Shown: positions 16,886 to 25,695 of the stretch, one piece after another | Position numbering within the stretch: position 1 is the stretch's first letter | Layout: each line of letters starts with the position of its first letter | Assembly (NCBI RefSeq): GCF_001894865.1 | Contig: NZ_BCXA01000056.1 | Span: forward strand, 1 to 43,921 | Source: Rhodococcus maanshanensis NBRC 100610 | Lineage (GTDB): Bacteria > Actinomycetota > Actinomycetes > Mycobacteriales > Mycobacteriaceae | Reading direction: 5' to 3' | DNA: 43,921 nt | The notes under the pieces: generated by a model | Database searches by the model: none | Told to the model about the DNA's origin: nothing | The model's input: the letters and a program-made list of their open reading frames with translations, nothing else | Made by a program: the position numbers and the translations under genes

Positions 16886-17590
16886 ATGGCAAGATTTCGT
16901 GGACCTCGGCGCCACCGCGGAACTGGGCCTGGTCGGGCGGCTGCGGTTGCCGCCCTCGCGGTTGCGGGAATGATCCTGGGAAACGGCACCTCGGCAGCGG
17001 TGGTCAACAATGCGAACAGTCTCATCGACTACAAGGGCAATCGGATCGAGGTCTCGCAGGGCGACACCAACATCACTGCCGTGCCGCCACTCGACAGTTC
17101 GCCTCTGAGCCGGGAGTTCTTCCACAACGGCTACGCCCAGGTCACCATCGACGGCCCGACGGCAGCGGACTTCACCGGCACCAAGCTGTCCTTCGGCTAT
17201 CAGATCGGCTACCCGGTCGCGCTCACGGGCGCGTCGGTGCAGCTGAACACCCCCGGACTCGGCTTCGAGCTCGAGCACACCGACGGCATCATCTTGGGCG
17301 ACTTCTTGGGCGATCCCAATGTCGAACTGGGCTTCGAGAACCGCGGCATGCTGGTAGGCGACATCATCCCGCAACAGAATCTGATCGTCGACCTCGAACC
17401 CGGCGGGATCACCGATGTCCCGCTGGTCAGCGAGAAGGAGTTCGACGGCCCGGGAGCCAGGATCCGGCTCGCGGGTGTGCACGGCAGCATCTCGGGTGCC
17501 CTCGGACAGGTCACGCTCCGGCCGTATGCCCGGGTCGAGACGGCGTCCGGCGACATCGCGATGACCTACGGCGCCCCGGTGCCGCTGTAG
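16886..17590 (+). CDS. MspA-family mycomembrane porin
   Basis: An outer-membrane (mycomembrane) porin for small hydrophilic solutes. The 234-aa precursor has a basic N-terminus and a hydrophobic signal (GRAAAVAALAVAGMILGNGTSA) with likely cleavage before VVNN. The mature part matches the MspA pattern: PLDSSPLSREFFHNGYAQVTIDGP, KLSFGYQIGYPVALTGA, and the C-terminal GVHGSISGALGQVTLRPYARVETASGDIAMTYG, close to the MspA rim and stem segments. The Met start at 16886 is chosen because the signal begins there; the upstream open codons look non-coding. It follows narI in the same direction, so nitrate or nitrite passage is a reasonable but unproved role. Confidence 0.9.
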   Translation: MARFRGPRRHRGTGPGRAAAVAALAVAGMILGNGTSAAVVNNANSLIDYKGNRIEVSQGDTNITAVPPLDSSPLSREFFHNGYAQVTIDGPTAADFTGTKLSFGYQIGYPVALTGASVQLNTPGLGFELEHTDGIILGDFLGDPNVELGFENRGMLVGDIIPQQNLIVDLEPGGITDVPLVSEKEFDGPGARIRLAGVHGSISGALGQVTLRPYARVETASGDIAMTYGAPVPL

Positions 17591-17601
17591 GCCCCGGAAC
17601 A

Positions 17602-17655
17602 GCACAGACGAGGGCAGGGGGACGCGGGTTCGCGTCCCCCTGCCCTCGTCTGTGC
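17602..17655 (+). terminator. Very long perfect hairpin after the porin gene
   Basis: A perfect 25-bp inverted repeat (17602-17626 against 17631-17655) with a 4-nt loop (GGTT) starts 12 nt after the porin stop. No T-tract follows. It is a strong terminator candidate separating the porin from the jet operon, or a palindromic repeat element. Confidence 0.75.
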
Positions 17656-17718
17656 GGCCGGCGACGGGTTGCGAAACGCCGATCCGAACGCCCGCTAGGT
17701 ACCGTCCGGCCGCTCCCC

Positions 17719-17724
17719 TACCCT
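17719..17724 (+). promoter_or_regulatory. -10 element of leaderless jetA promoter
   Basis: TACCCT lies exactly 7 nt before the jetA ATG at 17732, predicting a leaderless message for the jetABC operon. No Shine-Dalgarno is present and no clear -35 is seen. Confidence 0.6.
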
Positions 17725-17731
17725 GTTCACG

Positions 17732-19225
17732 ATGAGTGATTCCGGAACGCCCGCCGCGGGCCCGCGCGATGACCGGCTGCGGCTGTTCGCCTTCACCAGC
17801 GCGGAGAAGCGCGGGGAGTACCTGTGGGTGCTGCGGGCGTTCGACCACGCGAGGGCGAACTACGTGGTCCTGCTGCACGCGGGCGAGATCGCGGAGATCC
17901 TGGGCCGGATCGCGGGCGACGACCAGGCAGGCCGGCTGGCGGGCGCCGAGATCACGCCGCTGCTCGAGCAGCTGCACCTGTGGGGCGTGCTCGAGCGCAG
18001 CTACGACGGCACCAGGGCGGCCACCCTCGCGGAGTACCGCAACCGTCACTTCGTCTACCAGTTCAGCCAGGCCGGCTACCAGGCTTTCCGGGCGGTCGAG
18101 GACGTGCTCGGGGCACGCCTCGAGGACGCCTCGCTCTCCCGCCTCGCGCTGCCCGACCTGCTGGCCGACATGCGGGAGCTGGCCGAGGCCAACCGGGATG
18201 CCGACGGCGACCTGATCTACCGCAAACTCAGCAGGCTCGATTCCACGCTGTCGGACATGGCGACAAGGGCGGCCCAGTTCTACCTCACGCTCGGCGACCT
18301 GGTGCGCACCACCGAGATCACCCCCGAGTCGTTCCTCGCGCACAAGGACGCGCTGCTCACCCACATGCGCGAGTTCAGCTCCGACCTCGCCCGATACGCG
18401 CCCAAGCTCGCGGAGGCGATCGCGGCCGTCGAGGACACCGGGATCGACCGGCTCGTGGCCAGGGCCGCGGCCAGCGACGAGCGGGTGTTCCTGACCCTGC
18501 ACGAGCGCGAGGACGACTGGCGGTCGCGCTGGTCGGGGCTCAAGCACTGGTTCGTCGCCGACGCGGGTGTCAGCGAATCGGACCGGCTGCGGGAGGGCAC
18601 CATGAGCGCCATCGCCGCTGTGCTCTCGCTGCTGCGCCGCGTCACCGAGACGCGCAGGGGCGGCGTGAGCAGGGAGAGCCAGCTGCGGCACCTGGCCGGC
18701 TGGTTCGCGGCGACCCCGACCGAGGACGCCGCGCACGCGCTGTACCAGGCCGTGTTCGATCTCGGCAGGCCACGGCACCTGTCGATGCTGCACCCCGACG
18801 CCGACATCATCCCCGAGTCGCGGTCCTGGTGGGACGCCCCGCCGGTGGAGATCTCGCGCACCCTCGCCGAGACCGGCCGCACCCCGTCTCCCGGCCTGCC
18901 CGGCCGGGTGCAACGCAACGACGCCAGCATCCGCAGGCTGCGCGAGGGGCAGCTCGCGGCGCAGCGCGCCCGCGCCACCGCGGCGAAGTCGCTGGCCGGT
19001 GGGGGTGTCTACGACCGGGTGCTCGACGAGCAGGAGACCGAGGTGCTGCTGAGCCTGCTCAACGCCGCCCTGACCGCGCGGGTGCCGGTGAGCGGTCGGG
19101 TCGGCAGCTCGACCGGCGCCGAGAACGGGGTCCGGCTGACGCTGCGCCCGCACGACGAGTCGACGACGGTCCGGACCGCCCGCGGCATGCTGCACCTCGA
19201 CCGGCTGCAGGTGAGCGTGCAGTGA
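17732..19225 (+). CDS. jetA: Wadjet type II JetA (TIGR02677/DUF2397 family)
   Basis: A kleisin-like or regulatory subunit of an SMC-type anti-plasmid complex. The 497-aa protein matches the TIGR02677 pattern: an N-terminal LRLFAFTSAEKRGEYLWVLRAFDHAR winged-helix region, LEQLHLWGVLERSYD with EYRNRHFVYQFSQAGYQAFRAVEDVLG, a long helical middle (residues about 120-330) and a C-terminal part containing PPVEISRTLAETGR and LLNAALTARVPVSG. It is first of three genes with 4-bp (GTGA) coupling to jetB. The family function in plasmid restriction is established for complete jetABCD loci; here no jetD is found, so the role in this organism is inferred. Confidence 0.88.
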   Translation: MSDSGTPAAGPRDDRLRLFAFTSAEKRGEYLWVLRAFDHARANYVVLLHAGEIAEILGRIAGDDQAGRLAGAEITPLLEQLHLWGVLERSYDGTRAATLAEYRNRHFVYQFSQAGYQAFRAVEDVLGARLEDASLSRLALPDLLADMRELAEANRDADGDLIYRKLSRLDSTLSDMATRAAQFYLTLGDLVRTTEITPESFLAHKDALLTHMREFSSDLARYAPKLAEAIAAVEDTGIDRLVARAAASDERVFLTLHEREDDWRSRWSGLKHWFVADAGVSESDRLREGTMSAIAAVLSLLRRVTETRRGGVSRESQLRHLAGWFAATPTEDAAHALYQAVFDLGRPRHLSMLHPDADIIPESRSWWDAPPVEISRTLAETGRTPSPGLPGRVQRNDASIRRLREGQLAAQRARATAAKSLAGGGVYDRVLDEQETEVLLSLLNAALTARVPVSGRVGSSTGAENGVRLTLRPHDESTTVRTARGMLHLDRLQVSVQ

Positions 19226-20631
19226 GGGCGCGCGAGATCCCACCGCTGGCGCTGGACTCCTACCAGCGCGCGGCCCGCATAATCCTCTCCAATCACCTTG
19301 TCACACAGAACTATCCGGACCGGATCGCGCTGCCGCTGCTGCGCAGGTGGGCCACCGAGCTGCGCGAGGACCTGCTCGAACTCTTCGGCTACCGGCTCGA
19401 GGTCACCGAGACGACGGCACGGCTGTTCACGGTGACCGACCGGCTGGACCCGACGGCGGCGGCCAGGACCGGCACCGACCGCACCTTCGACCGGCACCGC
19501 TACGCCTACCTCGCCCTGTGCCTTGCGGCGCTTGGCCGAGCCGGGAACCAGATCACCCTCTCGGAGCTGGCGGACCACGTCGCGGCCGACGCCACCCAGG
19601 TGGACGGCGTGGAACTGTCCACAGAGCGGGCCGCCGACCGGGACGCGTTCGTCGACGCGGTCGGCTGGCTCGCGGCCAGGGGCGCCATCGCGCTCGCGGA
19701 CGGCGACGCGGGTGGCTGGGCGGCCAATCCCAGCGCGGGCGAGGCGCTGTACGACATCGACCGGTCCGTCGTGGTGGCGCTGTTCCGGCCGCCGCGTGCC
19801 CTCCAGCACCTCACCTCGATCAGGGGCCTGCTGGCGGGGCAGGAGGTCCAGGCGGCCGACGAGGACGGGCTCGTGCCCGACCGGCCTGCCGACCCGAGGG
19901 AGACCGCGCGGCGGGTACGCCGGGCTCTGGTGGAACGCCCGGTCGTCTACGCGGACGAGCTCGGCGACGACGAGCGCCTGCAGCTGGCGCTGCCGCGGAC
20001 GGCTGCGGACGTCGAGTCCCTCACCGGGCTGGCCGCCGAGCGACGGGCCGAGGGCATCGCGCTGATCGACACCTCGGGCCGCATGTCGGACGTGCGCTTC
20101 CCGAGCACGGGCACCGTCGCCCAGGTGGCCCTGCTCCTGGCAGGCGAGATCGCCGACCGGGTGCTGGACCCGGACGCGGGCGAGCTCGTCCGGGTTCCCG
20201 CAGGCCCGACCCGCACCGCCGCGCTGATCGACGCGCTCGACGGCGCCATCCCCGCGGCAGGTGTCTTCCACGGACTCGCCGAGGAGCCTGCCGTCGACGC
20301 GGCACCGGACGCCGAGCCCGGCCCCGAGCCCGTGCTGTTCCCGCTCATCGACGACGCCTGGATCGCATCCGCGGTGGCGGACCTGGTCCGTCGGTTCGGC
20401 CGGACCTTCGCGGCACAGTGGCAGGCCGACCACGACGGGTTGCGAGAGCAGGCCGTCGCGCTGCTGGACAAGCAGCGACTGGTCCGCCGCACCGAGGGCG
20501 GCGTGCTCGTGTTGCCTGCGCTGGCGCGCTACCGCGGCGTCGTCGTGAACGTCCGCGACCGGGCGAGCCAGCCCGAGTTGTTCGGTGACAACCCCGATCC
20601 CGCAACCCCGTCCGAACCAGTAGAGAAGTAG
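19222..20631 (+). CDS. jetB: Wadjet type II JetB (TIGR02678/DUF2398 family)
   Basis: KITE-like partner of the Jet SMC complex, 469 aa from a GTG that overlaps the jetA stop. Recognisable TIGR02678 segments are the N-terminal YQRAARIILSNHLVTQNYP, LFGYRLEVTETTARLFTVTDRLDPT, FDRHRYAYLALCLAALGRAGNQITLSEL, and later REtARRVRRALVERPVVYADEL and EGIALIDTSGRMSDVRFPSTGT. The C-terminal segment ALARYRGVVVNVRDRASQPELFG ends just before jetC (13-nt gap). The protein is probably cytoplasmic and DNA-associated through JetC. The assignment rests on family resemblance and gene order. Confidence 0.88.
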   Translation: MRAREIPPLALDSYQRAARIILSNHLVTQNYPDRIALPLLRRWATELREDLLELFGYRLEVTETTARLFTVTDRLDPTAAARTGTDRTFDRHRYAYLALCLAALGRAGNQITLSELADHVAADATQVDGVELSTERAADRDAFVDAVGWLAARGAIALADGDAGGWAANPSAGEALYDIDRSVVVALFRPPRALQHLTSIRGLLAGQEVQAADEDGLVPDRPADPRETARRVRRALVERPVVYADELGDDERLQLALPRTAADVESLTGLAAERRAEGIALIDTSGRMSDVRFPSTGTVAQVALLLAGEIADRVLDPDAGELVRVPAGPTRTAALIDALDGAIPAAGVFHGLAEEPAVDAAPDAEPGPEPVLFPLIDDAWIASAVADLVRRFGRTFAAQWQADHDGLREQAVALLDKQRLVRRTEGGVLVLPALARYRGVVVNVRDRASQPELFGDNPDPATPSEPVEK

Positions 20632-20644
20632 AGGCAGAACTCGC

Positions 20645-23600
20645 ATGGCAAGCGCGCGCTTTCGCCCGACCCGGGCCGGGATCATCAACCTCTGGGACTA
20701 CCGCGACCAGGAGTTCTCCTTCGCCGACGGTCGCCTCGTGCTGCGCGGGCCCAACGGCTCCGGCAAGACCAAGGCCCTCGAGGTGCTCTTCCCGTTCGTG
20801 CTCGACGGCCGCATCGAGCCCCGCCGTCTGAACCCGTTCGCCGGCGAAGAGCGCACCATGAAGTCGAACCTGCTCTACCGCGGACAGGACTCCGCGCACT
20901 CTTACGTCTGGATGGAGTTCGCTCGCGGATCCCATGCGGACCCCGAGGCGGTCACCGTCGGCATCGGGATGCGCGCCACCAGGCAGAACGACAAGGTCAC
21001 CCGATGGCATTTCGTCGCCGACGGGCGGGTCGGGGTCGATTTCTCCCTGCTCGGCGGCGACGACCGCCCGCTGACGAAGCGCCAGCTGGCCGACCAGATC
21101 GGCACCGACGCGATCACCGACCGGCCCACCGACTACCGGGCCGCGATCGACGCCCGGCTCTTCGGGCTCGGCGCCGAACGCTACGACCAGCTGATCAACC
21201 TGATCCTCACCCTGCGCCGACCTCAGCTGGCGAAGAACCTCGACCCGAAGGGCCTGTCCCAGGCGCTGACCGACGGCCTGCGCCCCCTCGACGAGCAGTT
21301 GGTGCTCGAGGCGGCCCGCTCCTTCAGCGACATGGAGGAGGTCGGCCGCGCGCTCGAGGGCCTTGCCGCCGCGGATCAGGCCGCGCAGGGCTTCGTCGGG
21401 GTCTACACCAAGTACCTCCGCCAGCAGGCCAGAGCGGACGTCGAGCAGGTGTCGCGGCGACTCGAGTCCGTCGAGCACGGTGTCGTCGCGCTGGCCGAGG
21501 CCGCGGAGCTGCGGACCAGCCGCCAGCAGGAGCGGGTGGCCGCGGAGGAACGGTTCAATGCCGCGGAGCGCGCGCTCGAACAGGGTCGATCCGACCTCGA
21601 GACGCTGCAACGGTCCGGCGCGTACGAGGGCAAGCAGCAGCTCGACGACCTGGCCGCCGTGGTCGCCCAGCTCAAGCTCTCGACCGAGCAGCAGCTCGAC
21701 AAGGCCCAGAAGGCCCAGGCCGGTCTCGAGCAGCGCGCCGACGAGGCCGCGAGGTCCGCGAGCGCGGTGACCCGCGCGTCGGCGGCACTGACCAGGGCCG
21801 AGGACGAACTGCAGTCGGCGGCCGAGGACGCCGGGATCGCCTGGACCCCGTTGCCCGCCACCGCCCGTCCCGACCAGTTCGCGGCGACGCTGCGGGGCCA
21901 CGCGGAGGAGCGCGACGGAGATGTGCGCGCGGTACGGACCGCGCTCGGCACCGTCGAGAAGGCCGGGACCGAGCGGACCCGTGCCGACCGGGCCGGCACC
22001 CGCGGGAGCGAGTTGCTCGAGACGTCGAGGGCCGCCGTCGCCGAGGCCGAGGCCGCCACGGCGCTCGCCCGCGCCGAATGCGCGGCGGCGCTGCGGTCCT
22101 GGTGGACCGACCATTCGGCCCTGTTCGCCTCCATCGGGGTCGGCAACGCCCTGTTCGATGCGCTCGACTCCGCGGTGGCGAGCGCGGGCGACGACGAATC
22201 ACCGAGCCTGGCAACGGTGTTCGGCGAGCACACCGAGGCAGGCCTCGATACGGTGCGGGCCACCCGGGCACAGGCGGAACTGCAAGCCGGCCAGTCGGCC
22301 TCGATCATCGCCGAACTGTCCGCCGATCGGCAGCGGATCTCCGCGGAAACCGACGATGCACCACCGCCCTTCGCTGCCAGGGCCGGTTCTCGCGAGAATC
22401 TGGCCGGAGCCCCGCTGTGGCGCCTTGTCCGCTTCGCCGACACAGTGAGCCGGGAGACGGCCGCGGGGGTCGAATCCGCGCTGCAGGCCGCGAACCTGCT
22501 CGACGGGTGGGTGTACGGCGGCGACGGCCCCGCACCGGCAACCGATTCGGAGCAGCACCTGGTCGCCTTGCCCGAATCGGACCGCCCCGGCGGCCCGACG
22601 CTCGCCGACGTACTGACCGTCGAGTCCGACACCGGGGTGCCCGAGGCGAGGGTGCAGGCGATCCTGTCCTCGATCGCTCTGCACGCCGAGCCCACCGAAC
22701 CGGACGCCTTGGTCGGCGTCGGGGTCGACGGACGCTTCTGGCAGGGCGTGCAGCAGGGCAGGCACAGCAAGCCCGACGCCGAGTACATCGGCGCAACCGC
22801 TCGGGCCCGGCGACGCGAGCTGCGGCTGGCCGAACTCGACGACGCCATCACGGAGGCCGAGCGGTCCCGCACCGAAGCCCTTGCCGCGCAACACGAGGCG
22901 GGCGAGCTCGCCGGACGGCTCGCGGCCGCATCGAAGGCCCTGCCCCGCACCACGCCGGTGCTCGCCGCGCTCAAATCGGTCACCGAGGCGGCCGGGGCCC
23001 TGCGCACCCGCTCGGAATCGACCGCCGTCACCCAGCGCGAGCTGGACCAGGCCATCGCGGACCTCGGCGCGAAGGAAAAGCAACTGCGCGCGGCTGCGGT
23101 CGCGCACCGGACCCCGCACGGGGGCCGGGAACTGGACTCGCTCGCGGCGGCGATCCGGCACTTCGAGAAGCAGGGCGACCTGGTGCAGCGCTGCAGGCGC
23201 GAACACGACAAGGAGATCGAGCACCACCGCGAGTCGGACGACCGGCACAGCGAGGCCCGTGCAATCGCCGAGGAGTTCGCCGAGGAATCGGCGATCGCCG
23301 AGGAGAACTACGCGACGCAGGTGCAACGGCTGGAGATGCTGCGCGACAACCTCGGTGCGAGCGCCGAGCAGATCGATGCGGACCTGGAGAAGGTCCGCGC
23401 CCGGATCGAGGACCTCAAGTCCGAACAGCGGGCGGCCCGCAAGGCCAACGAGTCCGCCGTCGAGCAGATCGGCAAGGCGGAGGGTTCCCACAGCGCCGCG
23501 GTCGAGGCGCTGCGCAGCGCGCTCACCGAGGCACGGGCCGACGCGGACCGGTTGGCGCCGTACGCCCGCCGCGACCTGCTCGAGCTGTTGGGGATCGCCG

Positions 23601-24823
23601 AGCACCACTCCTGGCCCGCGAGCGCGGCGGCGTGGCTGACCGCCGACCAGATCGTCTACCGGATCCAGAACGAGGACGGGGCAGGCACCGGTGCGTCGGT
23701 GCTCCCGGACGAGGTGGACGCGCTCCATCGCGCGCTGGCGGAGGCGACGGAATCCGTGCGGGTCAGCGACGGGGCACGCAAGTCCACCAGGACCGCATTG
23801 ACCACGGCATTGCAGGACTTCGATGCGCAGCTCGCGGCGGCGGGTCAGGACTACCGACTGCAGTGGGACGCCCCGGACGGGCTCACCACGGTCCGTGTCC
23901 AGGACGAGCAGGGCTACTCCTCGATCGGGGAGTTCGCGGGCCGCATCGCCGTCGCCCGCCAGGATCAGGAACAGCTGCTCACCGAGTCCGAGCGGAGGAT
24001 CCTCGAGGACGCGCTGCTGACCGGTCTCGCGCAGCAGATCCACGAACGCACCGTCGACGCGCGGGCACTCATCGCGCAGATGGGCACCGAGATGCGCGAA
24101 CGGCGGATGTCCTCGGGCAACACCATCGGCGTGCACTGGGTGCTGGCCGACAACCTCGACGAGAGCTCGCGGGCGATCTCGAAGCTGCTCGACCGCGATG
24201 CCTCCGCGCTCGGAGCCGACGAACTGGCCACCATGCGAGCACATTTCGCGGCCCAGATCCGGTCGTCGCGGGCGGCGCACCCGGAGCGGTCGTACCCGGA
24301 GATCCTGGCGACGGCCCTGGACTACCGGCGCTGGCGGGTCTTCTCCTTCACCCTGATCGGCGGCGACGGCAGCGAGGATCGGCTGACCGTGGCCCGGCAC
24401 GGCGCCCTCTCGGGCGGTGAGCAATCGGTGTCGCTGCACCTGCCGCTGTTCGCGGCCGCACACGTCATGCTGTCGTCTGCGGACCCGCACTCACCTCGGC
24501 TGCTCGGCCTCGACGAGGCATTCGCCGGTGTCGACGACAACGGCCGAAGCGAATTGCTCGGCCTGAGTGTGCAATTCGATCTGGACCTGTTCATGACCGG
24601 ATACGACCTCTGGGTGACGTACGCGGGCGTACCGGGGTGCGCCCACTACGACCTCGCGCATTCGACCGCGGAGCAGTCCGTGAGCGCCGCCCTGCTGGTG
24701 TGGACGGACGGGGAGCTCCTGGCCGAGCACGACGGCAGCGACCTGGCGACCGCGCTCGGCTCGCCGCTGCGCCGCCGGGTCCTCGCCGCGGCGGAGGGCG
24801 GCCTGGAGTTCGCGCAGGTGTGA
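20645..24823 (+). CDS. jetC: Wadjet type II JetC, SMC/MukB-like ATPase (TIGR02680 family)
   Basis: The motor ATPase of the Jet complex, 1392 aa, expected to bind and extrude DNA. The N-terminal head has Walker A GPNGSGKT at residues 35-42 and the family segment LLYRGQDSAHSYVWMEF. A very long Ala/Glu/Arg-rich coiled-coil region runs from about 240 to 1150, interrupted near 550-720 by a globular hinge-like part. The C-terminal head has the ABC signature LSGGEQ at 1255-1260 and Walker B LLGLDEAF at 1286-1293, with catalytic Glu1291. All ATPase motifs are intact, so the gene looks functional. GAGG precedes the ATG. A perfect hairpin begins 16 nt after the stop; no jetD follows. Confidence 0.9.
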   Translation: MASARFRPTRAGIINLWDYRDQEFSFADGRLVLRGPNGSGKTKALEVLFPFVLDGRIEPRRLNPFAGEERTMKSNLLYRGQDSAHSYVWMEFARGSHADPEAVTVGIGMRATRQNDKVTRWHFVADGRVGVDFSLLGGDDRPLTKRQLADQIGTDAITDRPTDYRAAIDARLFGLGAERYDQLINLILTLRRPQLAKNLDPKGLSQALTDGLRPLDEQLVLEAARSFSDMEEVGRALEGLAAADQAAQGFVGVYTKYLRQQARADVEQVSRRLESVEHGVVALAEAAELRTSRQQERVAAEERFNAAERALEQGRSDLETLQRSGAYEGKQQLDDLAAVVAQLKLSTEQQLDKAQKAQAGLEQRADEAARSASAVTRASAALTRAEDELQSAAEDAGIAWTPLPATARPDQFAATLRGHAEERDGDVRAVRTALGTVEKAGTERTRADRAGTRGSELLETSRAAVAEAEAATALARAECAAALRSWWTDHSALFASIGVGNALFDALDSAVASAGDDESPSLATVFGEHTEAGLDTVRATRAQAELQAGQSASIIAELSADRQRISAETDDAPPPFAARAGSRENLAGAPLWRLVRFADTVSRETAAGVESALQAANLLDGWVYGGDGPAPATDSEQHLVALPESDRPGGPTLADVLTVESDTGVPEARVQAILSSIALHAEPTEPDALVGVGVDGRFWQGVQQGRHSKPDAEYIGATARARRRELRLAELDDAITEAERSRTEALAAQHEAGELAGRLAAASKALPRTTPVLAALKSVTEAAGALRTRSESTAVTQRELDQAIADLGAKEKQLRAAAVAHRTPHGGRELDSLAAAIRHFEKQGDLVQRCRREHDKEIEHHRESDDRHSEARAIAEEFAEESAIAEENYATQVQRLEMLRDNLGASAEQIDADLEKVRARIEDLKSEQRAARKANESAVEQIGKAEGSHSAAVEALRSALTEARADADRLAPYARRDLLELLGIAEHHSWPASAAAWLTADQIVYRIQNEDGAGTGASVLPDEVDALHRALAEATESVRVSDGARKSTRTALTTALQDFDAQLAAAGQDYRLQWDAPDGLTTVRVQDEQGYSSIGEFAGRIAVARQDQEQLLTESERRILEDALLTGLAQQIHERTVDARALIAQMGTEMRERRMSSGNTIGVHWVLADNLDESSRAISKLLDRDASALGADELATMRAHFAAQIRSSRAAHPERSYPEILATALDYRRWRVFSFTLIGGDGSEDRLTVARHGALSGGEQSVSLHLPLFAAAHVMLSSADPHSPRLLGLDEAFAGVDDNGRSELLGLSVQFDLDLFMTGYDLWVTYAGVPGCAHYDLAHSTAEQSVSAALLVWTDGELLAEHDGSDLATALGSPLRRRVLAAAEGGLEFAQV

Positions 24824-24839
24824 GGGCGAATGCTGGCGG

Positions 24840-24878
24840 CGGTATCGGCGTCCGGCACGGATCCGGACGCCGATACCG
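24840..24878. terminator. Bidirectional hairpin terminator between jetC and the hydrolase gene
   Basis: A perfect 16-bp inverted repeat (24840-24855 with 24863-24878) around a 7-nt loop (CACGGAT) lies between two converging genes, 16 nt after jetC and 6 nt after the hydrolase stop. It should end transcription from both sides. Confidence 0.8.
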
Positions 24879-24884
24879 GTCACG

Positions 24885-25646
24885 TCAGTCCGAGGCCGTG
24901 TCGGCGGCCCGGCCGAGGTGACGGGCGAAGAACCGGGCCGAGCTGTCGCGCTCGTACTCGGGCACCTGGTTGTGCCTGCCCGGGTGGGCGTGCAGCGTCT
25001 TCTCCCTCGCGGCGAAGGCGTCGAACAACGCGATCGCAGCGGTGTGGTCGATTTCGTCCTCGTCCCACGGAATCCGGTACTCGACAGGGACGGTGATCTT
25101 TCTCGCCGCCTCGATCAGAGCGTCGTGCACATAGACCCCACCGAAGCTCACGGCAGCGATCCGGGAATCGACCGCCGTCAGCATCAGCCCGGTCACGACA
25201 CCCAACGTCATTCCGCCGTAGCCGATAGGCGCTTCGGCGCCGACCTCGGGCAGCGCCTGCAGGGCGTCCAGGGTCGCCTGCCATTCCGGCACCGCACGCT
25301 CCGCCAGCGACATGTTGTAGTCGATGACGATCGGGGCGATCGGAGCTATCGCCGCCCTGGCCCGATGGATCGCCTCGGCCCACCGTTGATCCTGACTGTT
25401 TCGCGGCCGGTCACCATGTCCGGGCGCATCGATGGCGGCGACGGTGTACCCATAGGTGGTCACGCAGTGGAGCGCGCTGGCTACCAGCCCCGGCGCCTTC
25501 TTGTGCATGCCGCCGGCGTGCCCCGACAGCAGCAGCGGTGCGCCAACGGTTCCGGATGTGGGTGACCAGAGCACGCCGGTGATCTCATCCAGGGTGAATG
25601 TACGTTCGATGACACCGTTCGACGATGTCTCAGAGGTGAAATGCAT
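24885..25646 (-). CDS. Alpha/beta hydrolase-fold protein with Thr in place of the nucleophile Ser
   Basis: A 253-aa cytoplasmic protein of the alpha/beta hydrolase superfamily, dienelactone-hydrolase-like. It shows the oxyanion-hole region PLLLSGHAGGMHKK, the strand and helix AAIDAPGHGDRPRNS, the elbow region IGYGGMTLG, an acid-residue segment (YRIPWDEDEID) and the C-terminal His in HPGRHNQVPEYE. The elbow should read G-x-S-x-G but reads G-M-T147-L-G, so Thr sits where the catalytic Ser is expected. Shine-Dalgarno AAAGG precedes the ATG. A 19-codon ORF lies 49 nt upstream. The substrate is unknown, and the protein may be non-catalytic or an unusual threonine hydrolase. Confidence 0.85.
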   Translation of the reverse strand: MHFTSETSSNGVIERTFTLDEITGVLWSPTSGTVGAPLLLSGHAGGMHKKAPGLVASALHCVTTYGYTVAAIDAPGHGDRPRNSQDQRWAEAIHRARAAIAPIAPIVIDYNMSLAERAVPEWQATLDALQALPEVGAEAPIGYGGMTLGVVTGLMLTAVDSRIAAVSFGGVYVHDALIEAARKITVPVEYRIPWDEDEIDHTAAIALFDAFAAREKTLHAHPGRHNQVPEYERDSSARFFARHLGRAADTASD

Positions 25647-25695
25647 GGTGTTGCCTTTCGGGATCGCCTTGTTGTCGAGGCGCTCCCGGCGACAC

